From contig JAEEIT010000131.1 of assembly GCA_016281535.1 (NCBI GenBank), forward strand, positions 1 through 64,000: a DNA stretch of 64,000 nucleotides, read 5' to 3'. The notes under the pieces were generated by a model. The model saw nothing but the letters and a program-made list of their open reading frames with translations, did no database searches and was not told where the DNA came from. Numbering within the stretch: the stretch's first letter is position 1; each line of letters begins with the position of its first letter. Shown here piece by piece: positions 50,901-59,584 of the stretch. The position numbers and the translations under genes are program-made. This stretch comes from Clostridia bacterium. Lineage in GTDB: Bacteria; Bacillota; Clostridia; Saccharofermentanales; Saccharofermentanaceae.

Positions 50901-52610
50901 AAGTCCAACTCGGATGGTTATATCGTCGGATCGCGTGGTTCCGTAGGATCTTCGCTGGTCGCTACCTTCTCGGGAATCTCGGAAGTCAACCCGCTTCCTC
51001 CTCACAGGAGATGTCCGAAGTGTCATTTTGCGGAATTCGATCTGAGCGGTACGTATGGTTCAGGGTACGATCTTCCGATTCAGGATTGTCCGAAATGCGG
51101 TGCGACAATGATCTCGGACGGGCAGGATATTCCGTTCGAGACGTTCCTCGGCTTTAAAGGAGATAAGCAGCCGGATATCGACCTCAATTTTTCAGGGGAA
51201 TACCAGCCGCGTGCACATAAATATGTTGAAGAACTCTTCGGCAGCCACCACACGTTCCGCGCAGGTACGATCGGCTGCTATGCGGAGAAGAATGCCATTG
51301 CTCTGATCAAGAACTGCTCGGAGATCCGGGGAGAAACACTGACGAATGCGGAGATCAACAGAAGAGCAATGGGGCTTGTCGGCGTGAAGAGAACGACAGG
51401 ACAGCATCCGGGAGGTATCGTGGTACTTCCGAAGGAGATGGATATCTACGAGTTTACACCGGTACAGCATCCGGCGAATAAGCTCGACTGTGGTATTATC
51501 ACGACACATTATGACTTTAATGCTCTGCATGATACGATCTTAAAACTCGACATCCTCGGTCATGATGACCCGACCATGATCCGTATGCTCGAAGATCTGA
51601 CAGGGGTGGACTGCCACGATATTCCGATTCCGGATCCTAAGGTCATGTCGCTGTTTACCTCGACGGAAGCACTGGGTATTCCGGACGGGACATCTCCTGC
51701 CGGCGCGGCGACACTGGGCCTTCCGGAGCTGGGTACGAGAATGGCTCGTGACATGATCAAGGAAACGAAGCCTTCACAGTTCTATGACCTCGTCCAGCTG
51801 ATGGGTCTCTCCCATGGTACCGATGTTTGGAACGGCAACGCCCAGGATCTTATCCGTGACGGAATCTGTACGCTGAATACGGTTATCGGATGCCGTGACA
51901 GTATCATGACGCAGCTGATCTACTGGAACGTTCCGAATGCAGATGCCTTCCAGATCATGGAGAAAGTCAGAAAAGGAAAGGGACTTACACCAGAACATGA
52001 GGGGATCATGCGTGCGAACAACGTGCCGGACTGGTATATCGAGTCATGTAAGAAGATCAAGTACATGTTCCCGAAGGCGCACGCGGCCGCGTATGCGATC
52101 TCTGCGATGCGTATCGCCTGGTATAAGGTCAACTATCCGGAGGAGTATTACTGTGCCTTCTTCACGATCCGTGCGGATGAATTCGACGGAGATCTTCTGT
52201 GCAAGGGTACACAGTTCGTAACGGCGAAGAGAGAAGCGCTGGGGGACGGATTATCGAAGAGAAAGCCGAATGAGAAAGCACTCTACTATCTGTGTGAACT
52301 TGTCGAGGAGATGTATCTGCGTGGAATCGAGTTCGTCCCGTATGATCTGAACCGTTCGCATTCGGAAAGATTCATCAAGGTGGAGAAAGGAAAGATCCTC
52401 CCTCCGTTTAATGTCATCGAATCGATCAGCACCAGTATGGCCGAAGGCATCGTAAGTGCACGGAATGAACGTCCGTTCAGCACGCAGGAAGACCTGCAGC
52501 AGAGGGCGCATCTTGGTCCGTCTGCTATGGAGAAACTGGAGAAGGAAGGACTTCTGAAAGGGCTTCCCAAGTCCAGACAGATGGATCTGTTCGACTTGCT
52601 GGGAACATAA
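47934..52610 (+). CDS. polC: DNA polymerase III PolC-type alpha subunit
   Basis: PHP motif RIELHAHTKMSEKDAV, exonuclease FVAIDVETTGLDCTCEGLLEIAAIR, polymerase PDIDLNFSGEYQPRAHKYVEELFG, TTGQHPGGIVVLP. Confidence 0.97.
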   Translation: MTLYEFVRRASHDERLAESALAIPADVTSVRVCEHATGMELELQLAAPILDDAALLNMERCLKNVLHVSHVRMYIRNLDGEYGPLSMPAVWNWICWVMKQKTHGGIYVDAISSSEEEIRILLHEEISDEDKEEIRVFLTSFMSEYIFIKKSYRMNFVKENTVAGSDKVTEPLTTSETEPASDTASDPDYYLNQMRERARSLAKQSVNKAVSSEKEASGTKKKEAKKKEIADVADLDKNSWEYKSVVEKDTVKKEKKGGFVPGPKKNAVSQEDKEKRIWGILSLDSKRYKIRDAIDKVEDGSLSSDTYVRLEGQIKLLEGQRLVGKNKNMVLFKFYLTDATYSIECVAFPSPKDADILNKMYAKGGYVGIYTQVSVSSFDRQVVASARGFYKADPPPKRKDLAEVKRIELHAHTKMSEKDAVIEPKDLIKTAFKMGHPACAITDHGVVQGFNDAYSAYKDCKKSEENPDFKLIFGMEGYLVDDGNCIAYHVPQEDISLDSFVAIDVETTGLDCTCEGLLEIAAIRYTRGENGEYSESDVFTTMVNPGIPISDKAKELTGITEEMIADAPAPFDAVTKLSEFLKDSDVLVGHNIFFDMGFIREAGFMIDIEQLDEEKHHPYRVKFYQSEIDTVSAVTFLYPDMPKHGLVDACEYLGIDIGNHHRAMDDARASANILLRCIADFGFTSCHQMNEHVGLLPKEEVTKRKTPSYHIIFLVEDTLGLYNLYRMVSEGHTEYFSMRPRIPKSEVMYLNAGVIVGGACERGQIFRAVHKAYVDNGNDVDRTVAFLSEDKAFKRMIRLYDYFEIQPICNNEFYLRDEESGLTSTEDLVNINVIIDKMAQVMGKPCCATTDAHFLEKKDGEFRKYMLMDMGFKDAELQSDLYFRTTDEMLEEFSYLGKERCEEVVIYNPRRIAEKIRSDIKPFPDGTYPPVIRSAPDDLRAIVYKTMHEMYEYEGEVPEIVKARVEKELNSIIGNGYSIMYYIAYKLVNKSNSDGYIVGSRGSVGSSLVATFSGISEVNPLPPHRRCPKCHFAEFDLSGTYGSGYDLPIQDCPKCGATMISDGQDIPFETFLGFKGDKQPDIDLNFSGEYQPRAHKYVEELFGSHHTFRAGTIGCYAEKNAIALIKNCSEIRGETLTNAEINRRAMGLVGVKRTTGQHPGGIVVLPKEMDIYEFTPVQHPANKLDCGIITTHYDFNALHDTILKLDILGHDDPTMIRMLEDLTGVDCHDIPIPDPKVMSLFTSTEALGIPDGTSPAGAATLGLPELGTRMARDMIKETKPSQFYDLVQLMGLSHGTDVWNGNAQDLIRDGICTLNTVIGCRDSIMTQLIYWNVPNADAFQIMEKVRKGKGLTPEHEGIMRANNVPDWYIESCKKIKYMFPKAHAAAYAISAMRIAWYKVNYPEEYYCAFFTIRADEFDGDLLCKGTQFVTAKREALGDGLSKRKPNEKALYYLCELVEEMYLRGIEFVPYDLNRSHSERFIKVEKGKILPPFNVIESISTSMAEGIVSARNERPFSTQEDLQQRAHLGPSAMEKLEKEGLLKGLPKSRQMDLFDLLGT

Positions 52611-52628
52611 TAGAAAGAGGATGGGAAT

Positions 52629-54872
52629 ATGGTCGCGGAAGTAGTCCTTCGGGATGGAGTATGGCAGACCAATAAAATATTCGACTATCTGGTTCCGGAG
52701 GAACTTGCTGATAAAGTATGTGCCGGACAATATGTACGTGTGCCTTTCGGTAAGGGAAACCGTGCGGAAGTGGCACTGATCCTTAAGATAAAGGAGTCCT
52801 CCGATTCGAAATATACGCTCAAGAAGATTGCTTCTTTAGTCGAAGAAGAACCTGTCCTGAATGAGGAGCAGCTTCAGCTTCTGCTTTTCGTAGTGAAGCG
52901 GTATGCCTGTACCTACGGGTCGGCGATGCACCAGATGGTGCCGGCGCTGGTTACGAAGCGGACAGGCCGGAGTCAGCTGGTCGTTTCTCTTGAAGATCCG
53001 GAGAAAGCTAAAGAGGCGCTGGAATCGGAAGCGGTCGGTTCGATCCAGCAGATCCGTGCACTTGAGTGGCTTCTCGAAGTGAAGGAGATGACATTGGCAG
53101 ATCTGATGCAGGAACTGTCGATCTCGCGTTCTCCTATAGACACGCTTGCGAAAAACGGACTGGTGAGGATACGTTCCGTGAAATTTTCTGCCGAAGAATT
53201 GTCGACCGTTAAGAATCCATTCGAGGACCTGCCACTGGTTGAAGCAAAAGAAGTGGACTTAAATCCTGAACAGGAAGCGGCCGTGAAAGAGGTGCTCGAG
53301 TCCGAGGAGAAAAAGGAGTTTCTTCTCTTCGGGGTGACGGGAAGCGGTAAGACCGAAGTGTATCTCCGGATCACGGAGCAGATATTAGAGCAGGGCGGAA
53401 GTGTACTGTATCTTGTACCGGAGATCTCTCTGACACCACAGACCGTGGCCAGGATCCGTTCTCATTTCCCTAACGGGATCGCCGTCCTTCACAGCAGGAT
53501 GACGGCAAAAGAAAGATACGATTCCTGGAAGATGATCCAGAAAGGGGAGGTGCAGATCGTCGTCGGTGCGAGATCGGCGGTATTTGCTCCGATCCGTAAC
53601 CTCAAGCTCATTATCCTGGACGAGGAGCATGATTCCTCATATAAGGCCGATACGCTTCTTCGATATTCTGCCAGAGATGTGGCAAGGTTCCGGGCCAGAA
53701 AGGCCGGGATCAAGCTTCTGCTCGGATCGGCCACACCGTCGGTGGAGACCTTCTACGCAGCCACTCACGGGTATATGAAGCTTCTGACACTTCATAACAG
53801 AGCGGTGAGCGGGTCCGTGCTTCCGGAAGTAAGCATCATCGATATGCAGAAGGAGAAGGATACCGGTAACACGTCGATCTTCAGCCGTAAGCTGTATAAA
53901 GCGATGAGAGATGCCCTCTCCCGGGGAGAGCAGATCATGCTTCTTCTGAACCGGAGAGGATTCTCGCAGAATGTGTACTGCACATCCTGCCGAAGTATGA
54001 TCCGCTGTACGGAGTGCGATGTTCCGATGACGCTTCATACCAAGACGATGGGCCGGCATAGACTTCTGATCTGCCACTACTGTGGCAAGGTCATTCCCAT
54101 GCCGTCCTGCTGTCCTTCCTGTGGCAGCGAATATCTCGCGATACGGGGAGACGGGATCCAGAAACTGGAAGACTGGGCGATGGAAGACTTTCCCAGTGCC
54201 AGGATCATCCGGATGGATCAGGATACTACTTCTTACCGGGGGGCCCATGAAGAGATCCTGACGAAGTTTAAAAACCACGAAGCGGACATTCTTGTGGGGA
54301 CGCAGATGATCGCGAAAGGGCATGATTTCCCGAAGGTGTCGGTTGTGGGCATTCTGGGATCAGACAGTGTGCTGTGGCAGAGCGACTACCGCGCCAGAGA
54401 AAGGGCGTTCCAGTTACTTGCCCAGATCAGCGGACGTGCAGGACGTGGAGATATACCGGGACATGTGTTTATCCAGACGGTATGCCCGGACTCGGAGATC
54501 TATTCTTATGCCGCAACACAGGACTATGAGAAGTTCTTCGAAAGTGAAATCGTATACAGAGAACAGCTTGCCTATCCTCCGTTCCGAGCGATCGGAGGCA
54601 TCATGGTCACTCACGAAAACGAGGAGATGTGTGCGATGCAGGCCGGAATGGTGGCGGATACTCTGCGGCAGATGGCGGCCAATCTCGGGGAGGATATGCT
54701 GATCCTGGGTCCTTGTCCGGCAGGTATCCCGAGGCTGATGAACCGCTTCCGTTACCAGATCGTCGTCCGTGCAAAGAATAAAGGACTGCTTTCGGACGGC
54801 TTTACCAAATTACAGCAGGCGTATGCGGGGTACGGTTTTTCCATCTCTGTCGATATAGACGCGATGTGGTAA
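52629..54872 (+). CDS. priA: Primosomal protein N' (PriA helicase)
   Basis: LFGVTGSGKTEVYLRI, IILDEEHDSSYK, zinc motifs CTSCRSMIRCTECDVPM...CHYCGKVIPMPSCCPSCGS, QISGRAGRGDIPG. Confidence 0.96.
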   Translation: MVAEVVLRDGVWQTNKIFDYLVPEELADKVCAGQYVRVPFGKGNRAEVALILKIKESSDSKYTLKKIASLVEEEPVLNEEQLQLLLFVVKRYACTYGSAMHQMVPALVTKRTGRSQLVVSLEDPEKAKEALESEAVGSIQQIRALEWLLEVKEMTLADLMQELSISRSPIDTLAKNGLVRIRSVKFSAEELSTVKNPFEDLPLVEAKEVDLNPEQEAAVKEVLESEEKKEFLLFGVTGSGKTEVYLRITEQILEQGGSVLYLVPEISLTPQTVARIRSHFPNGIAVLHSRMTAKERYDSWKMIQKGEVQIVVGARSAVFAPIRNLKLIILDEEHDSSYKADTLLRYSARDVARFRARKAGIKLLLGSATPSVETFYAATHGYMKLLTLHNRAVSGSVLPEVSIIDMQKEKDTGNTSIFSRKLYKAMRDALSRGEQIMLLLNRRGFSQNVYCTSCRSMIRCTECDVPMTLHTKTMGRHRLLICHYCGKVIPMPSCCPSCGSEYLAIRGDGIQKLEDWAMEDFPSARIIRMDQDTTSYRGAHEEILTKFKNHEADILVGTQMIAKGHDFPKVSVVGILGSDSVLWQSDYRARERAFQLLAQISGRAGRGDIPGHVFIQTVCPDSEIYSYAATQDYEKFFESEIVYREQLAYPPFRAIGGIMVTHENEEMCAMQAGMVADTLRQMAANLGEDMLILGPCPAGIPRLMNRFRYQIVVRAKNKGLLSDGFTKLQQAYAGYGFSISVDIDAMW

Positions 54873-54926
54873 AATAGTTAATCATAGGCGCATCGGATAG
54901 GATTGCGCATACAGGAGTGTGACATT

Positions 54927-55412
54927 ATGGCTTTACGTGAAATCGTCGTGGATGGAGATCCAATCCTTCGGAAGAAGTCCCGTCCGGTCGAGAAATTCGA
55001 TGAGAAACTTCATATTCTGCTCGATGATATGGCAGAAACCATGTATTACGACAACCGCGGTATCGGTATCGCGGCGGTACAGGTCGGTATCCTTCGCCGG
55101 GTCTTTGTCGTGGATGTAGGGGACGATCATGGTAAGATCGAGTTTATCAATCCGGAGATCTACGAAAGAGAAGGCGCTGCGCTTGGCATGGAAGGATGTC
55201 TGTCCTGCCCGGGTAAGAATGGTTATGTGGAGCGTCCGACACGGATCCGTGTCCGTGCACAGGACCGAAACGGTGAATGGTTCGATCTGGAGGCGACGGA
55301 GCTTCTTGCTGTCTGTATCTGCCATGAATACGATCACCTCGATGGGATCCTTTTCATCGATAAGGTCGTCGAAGTGGAAGAAGAGGAATTAGAGGACGGA
55401 GAAGAGAACTGA
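54927..55412 (+). CDS. def: Peptide deformylase
   Basis: GDPILRKKSRPV, GIGIAAVQVG, EGCLSCPG, ICHEYDHLDGILFIDKV. Confidence 0.96.
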   Translation: MALREIVVDGDPILRKKSRPVEKFDEKLHILLDDMAETMYYDNRGIGIAAVQVGILRRVFVVDVGDDHGKIEFINPEIYEREGAALGMEGCLSCPGKNGYVERPTRIRVRAQDRNGEWFDLEATELLAVCICHEYDHLDGILFIDKVVEVEEEELEDGEEN

Positions 55413-55414
55413 TT

Positions 55415-56377
55415 ATGCGTGTTGTTTTTATGGGGACACCGGAGCTTTCTGCGACTGTACTTGGCCGTCTGATCGACGAGAAATACGATGTGGTTCTTGT
55501 CGTTACCCAGCCGGATAAGCCTGTGGGAAGAAAGATGATTCTTACCGCGCCGCCGGCGAAAGTGAAAGCCGCGGAGAACGGAATCGAAGTCTGGCAGCCC
55601 ACATCTCTGCGTACGGATGAGGCGATCAACCGGATTGCTTCCCTTGCGCCGGATCTTATCATCACTGCCGCATACGGGAAGATCCTCCCGCAGGCGATGC
55701 TGGATATTCCGAAATACGGCTGCCTGAATGTGCATGGCTCGCTGCTCCCTCAGTATCGTGGGGCAGCTCCTGTCCAGCGCGCCATTATGGACCTGAATGA
55801 GAAGACCGGGGTTACGATCATGAAGATGGATGCGGGTATGGATACCGGTGATATCCTTACGCAGACGGAAGTGGCGATCCGCCCGAGAGTGCATACTCCC
55901 GAACTCATGGCCGAGCTGGCAGAGGCCGGTGCGGAACTGCTGATCAAGACGATCCCGGGATATATCAGTGGCGAAATCAAACCGATCCCTCAGAATCATA
56001 ATGAAGCGACGATGTCTCCTCCGATCGGAAAAGAGGAAGGGAAGATCCGGTGGAATCGTCCTTGTGCGGCGATCTCGGCGCAGATACGCGCTCTTTCTGC
56101 CTGGCCGGGTGCATCGACCATATGGAAGGGTGGAAGATTAAAGATCTACGATGCCTGTCCTTCGGAGGACAGTTCGATCCTGGACGGATACAGAAATATA
56201 TATGGTGAACCGGACCCGGGTACCGTGCTTGTGGGGAAGAAGGGAGTTCTTGCCGTTATGTGCGAAGACGCACCGCTTCTTCTTCTCGAGCTTCAGCCTT
56301 CTTCCGGAAAAAGAATGAAAGCCATCGACTGTGCACATAACTTCGAAGTGGGGGCGAAAATGGAGGACGAGCCGTAA
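55415..56377 (+). CDS. fmt: Methionyl-tRNA formyltransferase
   Basis: MRVVFMGTPELSATVLGRLI, VTQPDKPVGRKM, NVHGSLLPQYRGAAPVQRAIM. Confidence 0.96.
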   Translation: MRVVFMGTPELSATVLGRLIDEKYDVVLVVTQPDKPVGRKMILTAPPAKVKAAENGIEVWQPTSLRTDEAINRIASLAPDLIITAAYGKILPQAMLDIPKYGCLNVHGSLLPQYRGAAPVQRAIMDLNEKTGVTIMKMDAGMDTGDILTQTEVAIRPRVHTPELMAELAEAGAELLIKTIPGYISGEIKPIPQNHNEATMSPPIGKEEGKIRWNRPCAAISAQIRALSAWPGASTIWKGGRLKIYDACPSEDSSILDGYRNIYGEPDPGTVLVGKKGVLAVMCEDAPLLLLELQPSSGKRMKAIDCAHNFEVGAKMEDEP

Positions 56378-57750
56378 TGGGATCGTACCCGGATGAGGCG
56401 AGAATAACGGCATATCAATGCCTGCTGGAAGTCCTGGAAAAGCAGGGCTATTCCAATCTTGTGCTGAAACAGGAACTGGCGGGAAGTATTCTAAGTGATA
56501 AGGAAAAATCTTTCGTAACGGCTATGGTATATGGAACGATTACCCGTGTCTTTACGATCGATGCGATGCTGTCCGCCTACCTGAAGAAACCGATCGCCGA
56601 TCTGGATGCACCAGTCCGTACGTGCCTTCGGATGGGTGCGTGGCAAGTGCTCTATGCTTATGGTGTGAAAGACTACGCTGCCGTGTCTTCGACGGTCGAC
56701 CTGGCAAGGGAAGTGTGTAAGAAGGGTTCGGAAGGGTTGATCAATGCCGTGCTTCGCCGTCTCACAGAAGAGGGGGAAGAGCGTCTGGCGAATATTCCGA
56801 AGAAAAAGGCCGATATCCGCTATTCGCTGAAGAGCGAGATCTCCGGATGTATCATCAAGTGGTATGGAAGGGAAAAGGCGGATAGAATCATGGAGGCCTA
56901 TCTCTCTGTTCCGAAGGTTACGCTCCGTCCGAATTGCCGGAAGATCCGGAATGACGAACTGATTGCGCTTCTTAGGGAAGAGTGTGTCAAGGTGGAGCAG
57001 GATCCGCTTGTGCCGATGGCGCTGGATCTTATGGATCAGAGTCGGGATGTTTCCGATACCCGGGCATTTCAGGAGGGGCTTTTCTCTGTGCAGAGTCTGT
57101 CTGCGATGCTGGTGGGGAGTATATGTGATCCGAAGCCGGAGTGGAGTATTCTGGATACCTGCAGTGCACCGGGAGGGAAGACCGCGCATCTGGCCGAGCT
57201 TCAGGACGATCAGGGGCACATTGATGCGCTGGATGCCAATGAGGTAAGACTTCTTCTGGTGGGGAAAACGGCAGAAAGACTGGGATTACGATCCATTGTT
57301 CCGTTCCACTACGATTGCACGTATCTTAACGAAGAGAAGGAACACCTCCTTCCGGAATACGATCTGGTCTTATGTGATGTACCCTGCAGCGGACTTGGGC
57401 TTCTCCATAGGAAACCGGATATCCGGCTGTCTATGTCATATGAGAAGATGCAGTCGCTTCTTCCTGTGCAGGAAAGTATCCTGGATCATGCCTCGCTCCG
57501 GGTGAGAAAAGGCGGCTTCCTTGTTTATAGTACATGTACGATCAATCCCGGAGAGAATGAGGTGCAGATCAGATCTTTCCTCGAGAGAAATCCGGAATTT
57601 GAGTGCGTTTCTTTTACCGGACTTCTTCCGGAGCGGCTTATTTCGAATTCCAGGCTTCGTGAGAAAAGCGGAAAAGGAATGATGACGATCCTTCCGGATG
57701 AGGAAGGCATGGATGGGTTCTTTATAGCGAAGATGCGGAGGAAAACCTGA
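56377..57750 (+). CDS. rsmB: 16S rRNA (cytosine967-C5)-methyltransferase
   Basis: NusB-like N-terminus; DTCSAPGGKTAHLAEL, CDVPCSGLGLLHRKPDIR, VYSTCTINPGENE. Confidence 0.95.
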   Translation: MGSYPDEARITAYQCLLEVLEKQGYSNLVLKQELAGSILSDKEKSFVTAMVYGTITRVFTIDAMLSAYLKKPIADLDAPVRTCLRMGAWQVLYAYGVKDYAAVSSTVDLAREVCKKGSEGLINAVLRRLTEEGEERLANIPKKKADIRYSLKSEISGCIIKWYGREKADRIMEAYLSVPKVTLRPNCRKIRNDELIALLREECVKVEQDPLVPMALDLMDQSRDVSDTRAFQEGLFSVQSLSAMLVGSICDPKPEWSILDTCSAPGGKTAHLAELQDDQGHIDALDANEVRLLLVGKTAERLGLRSIVPFHYDCTYLNEEKEHLLPEYDLVLCDVPCSGLGLLHRKPDIRLSMSYEKMQSLLPVQESILDHASLRVRKGGFLVYSTCTINPGENEVQIRSFLERNPEFECVSFTGLLPERLISNSRLREKSGKGMMTILPDEEGMDGFFIAKMRRKT

Positions 57751-58832
57751 TGGAAGAGCAGATAGAGAATAAAGAAAACAGGATGAGCGGATCGAAGAAG
57801 CGCTTCGTGCTGGATCTGGATCTTCCTTCCTGGGAAGAATATGTGAAGGAGAAGCATCTTCCGAAGTTCCGGGCAGGCCAGATCTATTCCTGGTACAGCA
57901 AAGGGGTTCTGGATATGGACAGGATGACCAATGTTCCCGGGAATATCAAGACGATGCTGAAAGAGGACTTCGTCTGCGAAAATATGAGTATCGGCAAACA
58001 TCTGGTATCAGAGATCGACGGAACGCAGAAGTTCGTGTTCGAGCTGTATGACGGGCACTGTGTGGAAACCGTGCTGATGCGCTATAAGACCGGACTTTCG
58101 ATCTGCATCTCTTCGCAGGCCGGCTGTAAGATGGGCTGCCGGTTCTGTGCTTCGGCGCATGCGGGCTTCGGCAGATCACTTACGAGAGGAGAGATGCTTG
58201 GCCAGGTCCTTCTGGCCGGAAACTTCGCCGGAGAGAGGATCCACAGTGTCGTGGTCATGGGCATCGGCGAACCGTTCGACAATTACGAGGAACTGATCGG
58301 ATTCCTTCATCTCGCCAATGATGAGAAAGGACTGAACCTCGGCGCCCGTCATATCACGGTCTCAACTTGCGGTCTTGTGCCTCAAATGTTACAATTTTCT
58401 GAGATTGATATGCAGGTGAATCTGTCAGTTTCCCTGCATGCTCCGAATGATACTCTCCGTAAGAGCATCATGCCGATCGCCAACAGGTATTCCATGCAGG
58501 AACTGCTGGATGCGTGTCGGACATATGAACGGAACACGAACCGGCGTATTACCTTCGAATATTCGCTGTTCGACGGGGTCAACGATACACCGGAATGTGC
58601 AAAGGAACTGTGCCGGGTGCTGCGTGGCATCCATTGCCATATCAATCTGATTGCCGCAAACGAATTTGACGGCAGTCCTTTTCGAAGGAGCAAACCGGGA
58701 AATGTCCGGGCGTTCCAGGACCTTCTTGAGAAGGGTGGAATGACTGTGACACTAAGACGCGAGATGGGAACGGATATTATGGCCGCCTGTGGGCAGTTGC
58801 GTAGAGGTATGCAGGAGAAGAAAGAGTCATGA
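57750..58832 (+). CDS. rlmN: 23S rRNA (adenine2503-C2)-methyltransferase (radical SAM)
   Basis: SQAGCKMGCRFCASAHAGFGRSLTRGEMLGQV (CxxxCxxC), VVMGIGEPFDNYE. Confidence 0.96.
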   Translation: MEEQIENKENRMSGSKKRFVLDLDLPSWEEYVKEKHLPKFRAGQIYSWYSKGVLDMDRMTNVPGNIKTMLKEDFVCENMSIGKHLVSEIDGTQKFVFELYDGHCVETVLMRYKTGLSICISSQAGCKMGCRFCASAHAGFGRSLTRGEMLGQVLLAGNFAGERIHSVVVMGIGEPFDNYEELIGFLHLANDEKGLNLGARHITVSTCGLVPQMLQFSEIDMQVNLSVSLHAPNDTLRKSIMPIANRYSMQELLDACRTYERNTNRRITFEYSLFDGVNDTPECAKELCRVLRGIHCHINLIAANEFDGSPFRRSKPGNVRAFQDLLEKGGMTVTLRREMGTDIMAACGQLRRGMQEKKES

Positions 58833-59584
58833 AAGTAGTGAGTGTATCCGACACGGGTCTGGTGCGCGCGAACAATGAGGATTGTCTTGCAGTCTTTTCC
58901 GTCGGTAAGGACGAGTGTTTCGTCATCGCGGACGGGATGGGCGGTCATGCAGCCGGGGAACTGGCCAGTAAGACCGCTGTCGAGTATGTCCGGCAGTCCC
59001 TGAATGAATATCTTTATGAAGCAGATGATCCCGATAAACTTGAGAAACTTCTTTCTTTCACGCTGGAGAAGGCGAATGTGAAGGTGTATCTTGCCTCTCT
59101 CTCCGGGTTCCGTTTCCGCGGTATGGGTACGACGCTGACAGTGGCGGTTCTACGTGAGAACAAACTATATGTTTCCCATATCGGTGACTGCAGGCTCTAT
59201 CATCTTCATGGACAGAGAATGAAGCAGCTGACGACGGATCACACGCTGGTCCAGCGGATGATCGAGAAGGGTGCGATCACGAAAGAAGAGGCCAGAACGC
59301 ATCCGAAACGTCATGTGCTTCTGCGTTCTCTCGGTGTCAATGAATATGTGATGCCGGATACATTCTCGGTTGCAATTAGCAATGGAGATGTTATACTTTT
59401 GTGTTCGGACGGTCTTTATGGCTGTGTAGAGGAGAAAACGATCCGGGCAGTCCTGAGGAAGCACAAGGACCTGCATTATTGTATCCAGCTCCTGATGGAT
59501 CTGACAGAGGCGGCCGGTGCACCCGATAATATATCTATGATCCTGGCAGAGTGTGAGGTCAGGAAAAACAAGGAGAAGACATGA
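58829..59584 (+). CDS. prpC: PP2C-family Ser/Thr phosphatase
   Basis: SDTGLVRANNEDCLAV, FVIADGMGGHAAGELAS, VSHIGDCRLYHLHG, LLCSDGLYGCV; ATGA overlaps on both sides. Confidence 0.95.
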   Translation: MKVVSVSDTGLVRANNEDCLAVFSVGKDECFVIADGMGGHAAGELASKTAVEYVRQSLNEYLYEADDPDKLEKLLSFTLEKANVKVYLASLSGFRFRGMGTTLTVAVLRENKLYVSHIGDCRLYHLHGQRMKQLTTDHTLVQRMIEKGAITKEEARTHPKRHVLLRSLGVNEYVMPDTFSVAISNGDVILLCSDGLYGCVEEKTIRAVLRKHKDLHYCIQLLMDLTEAAGAPDNISMILAECEVRKNKEKT

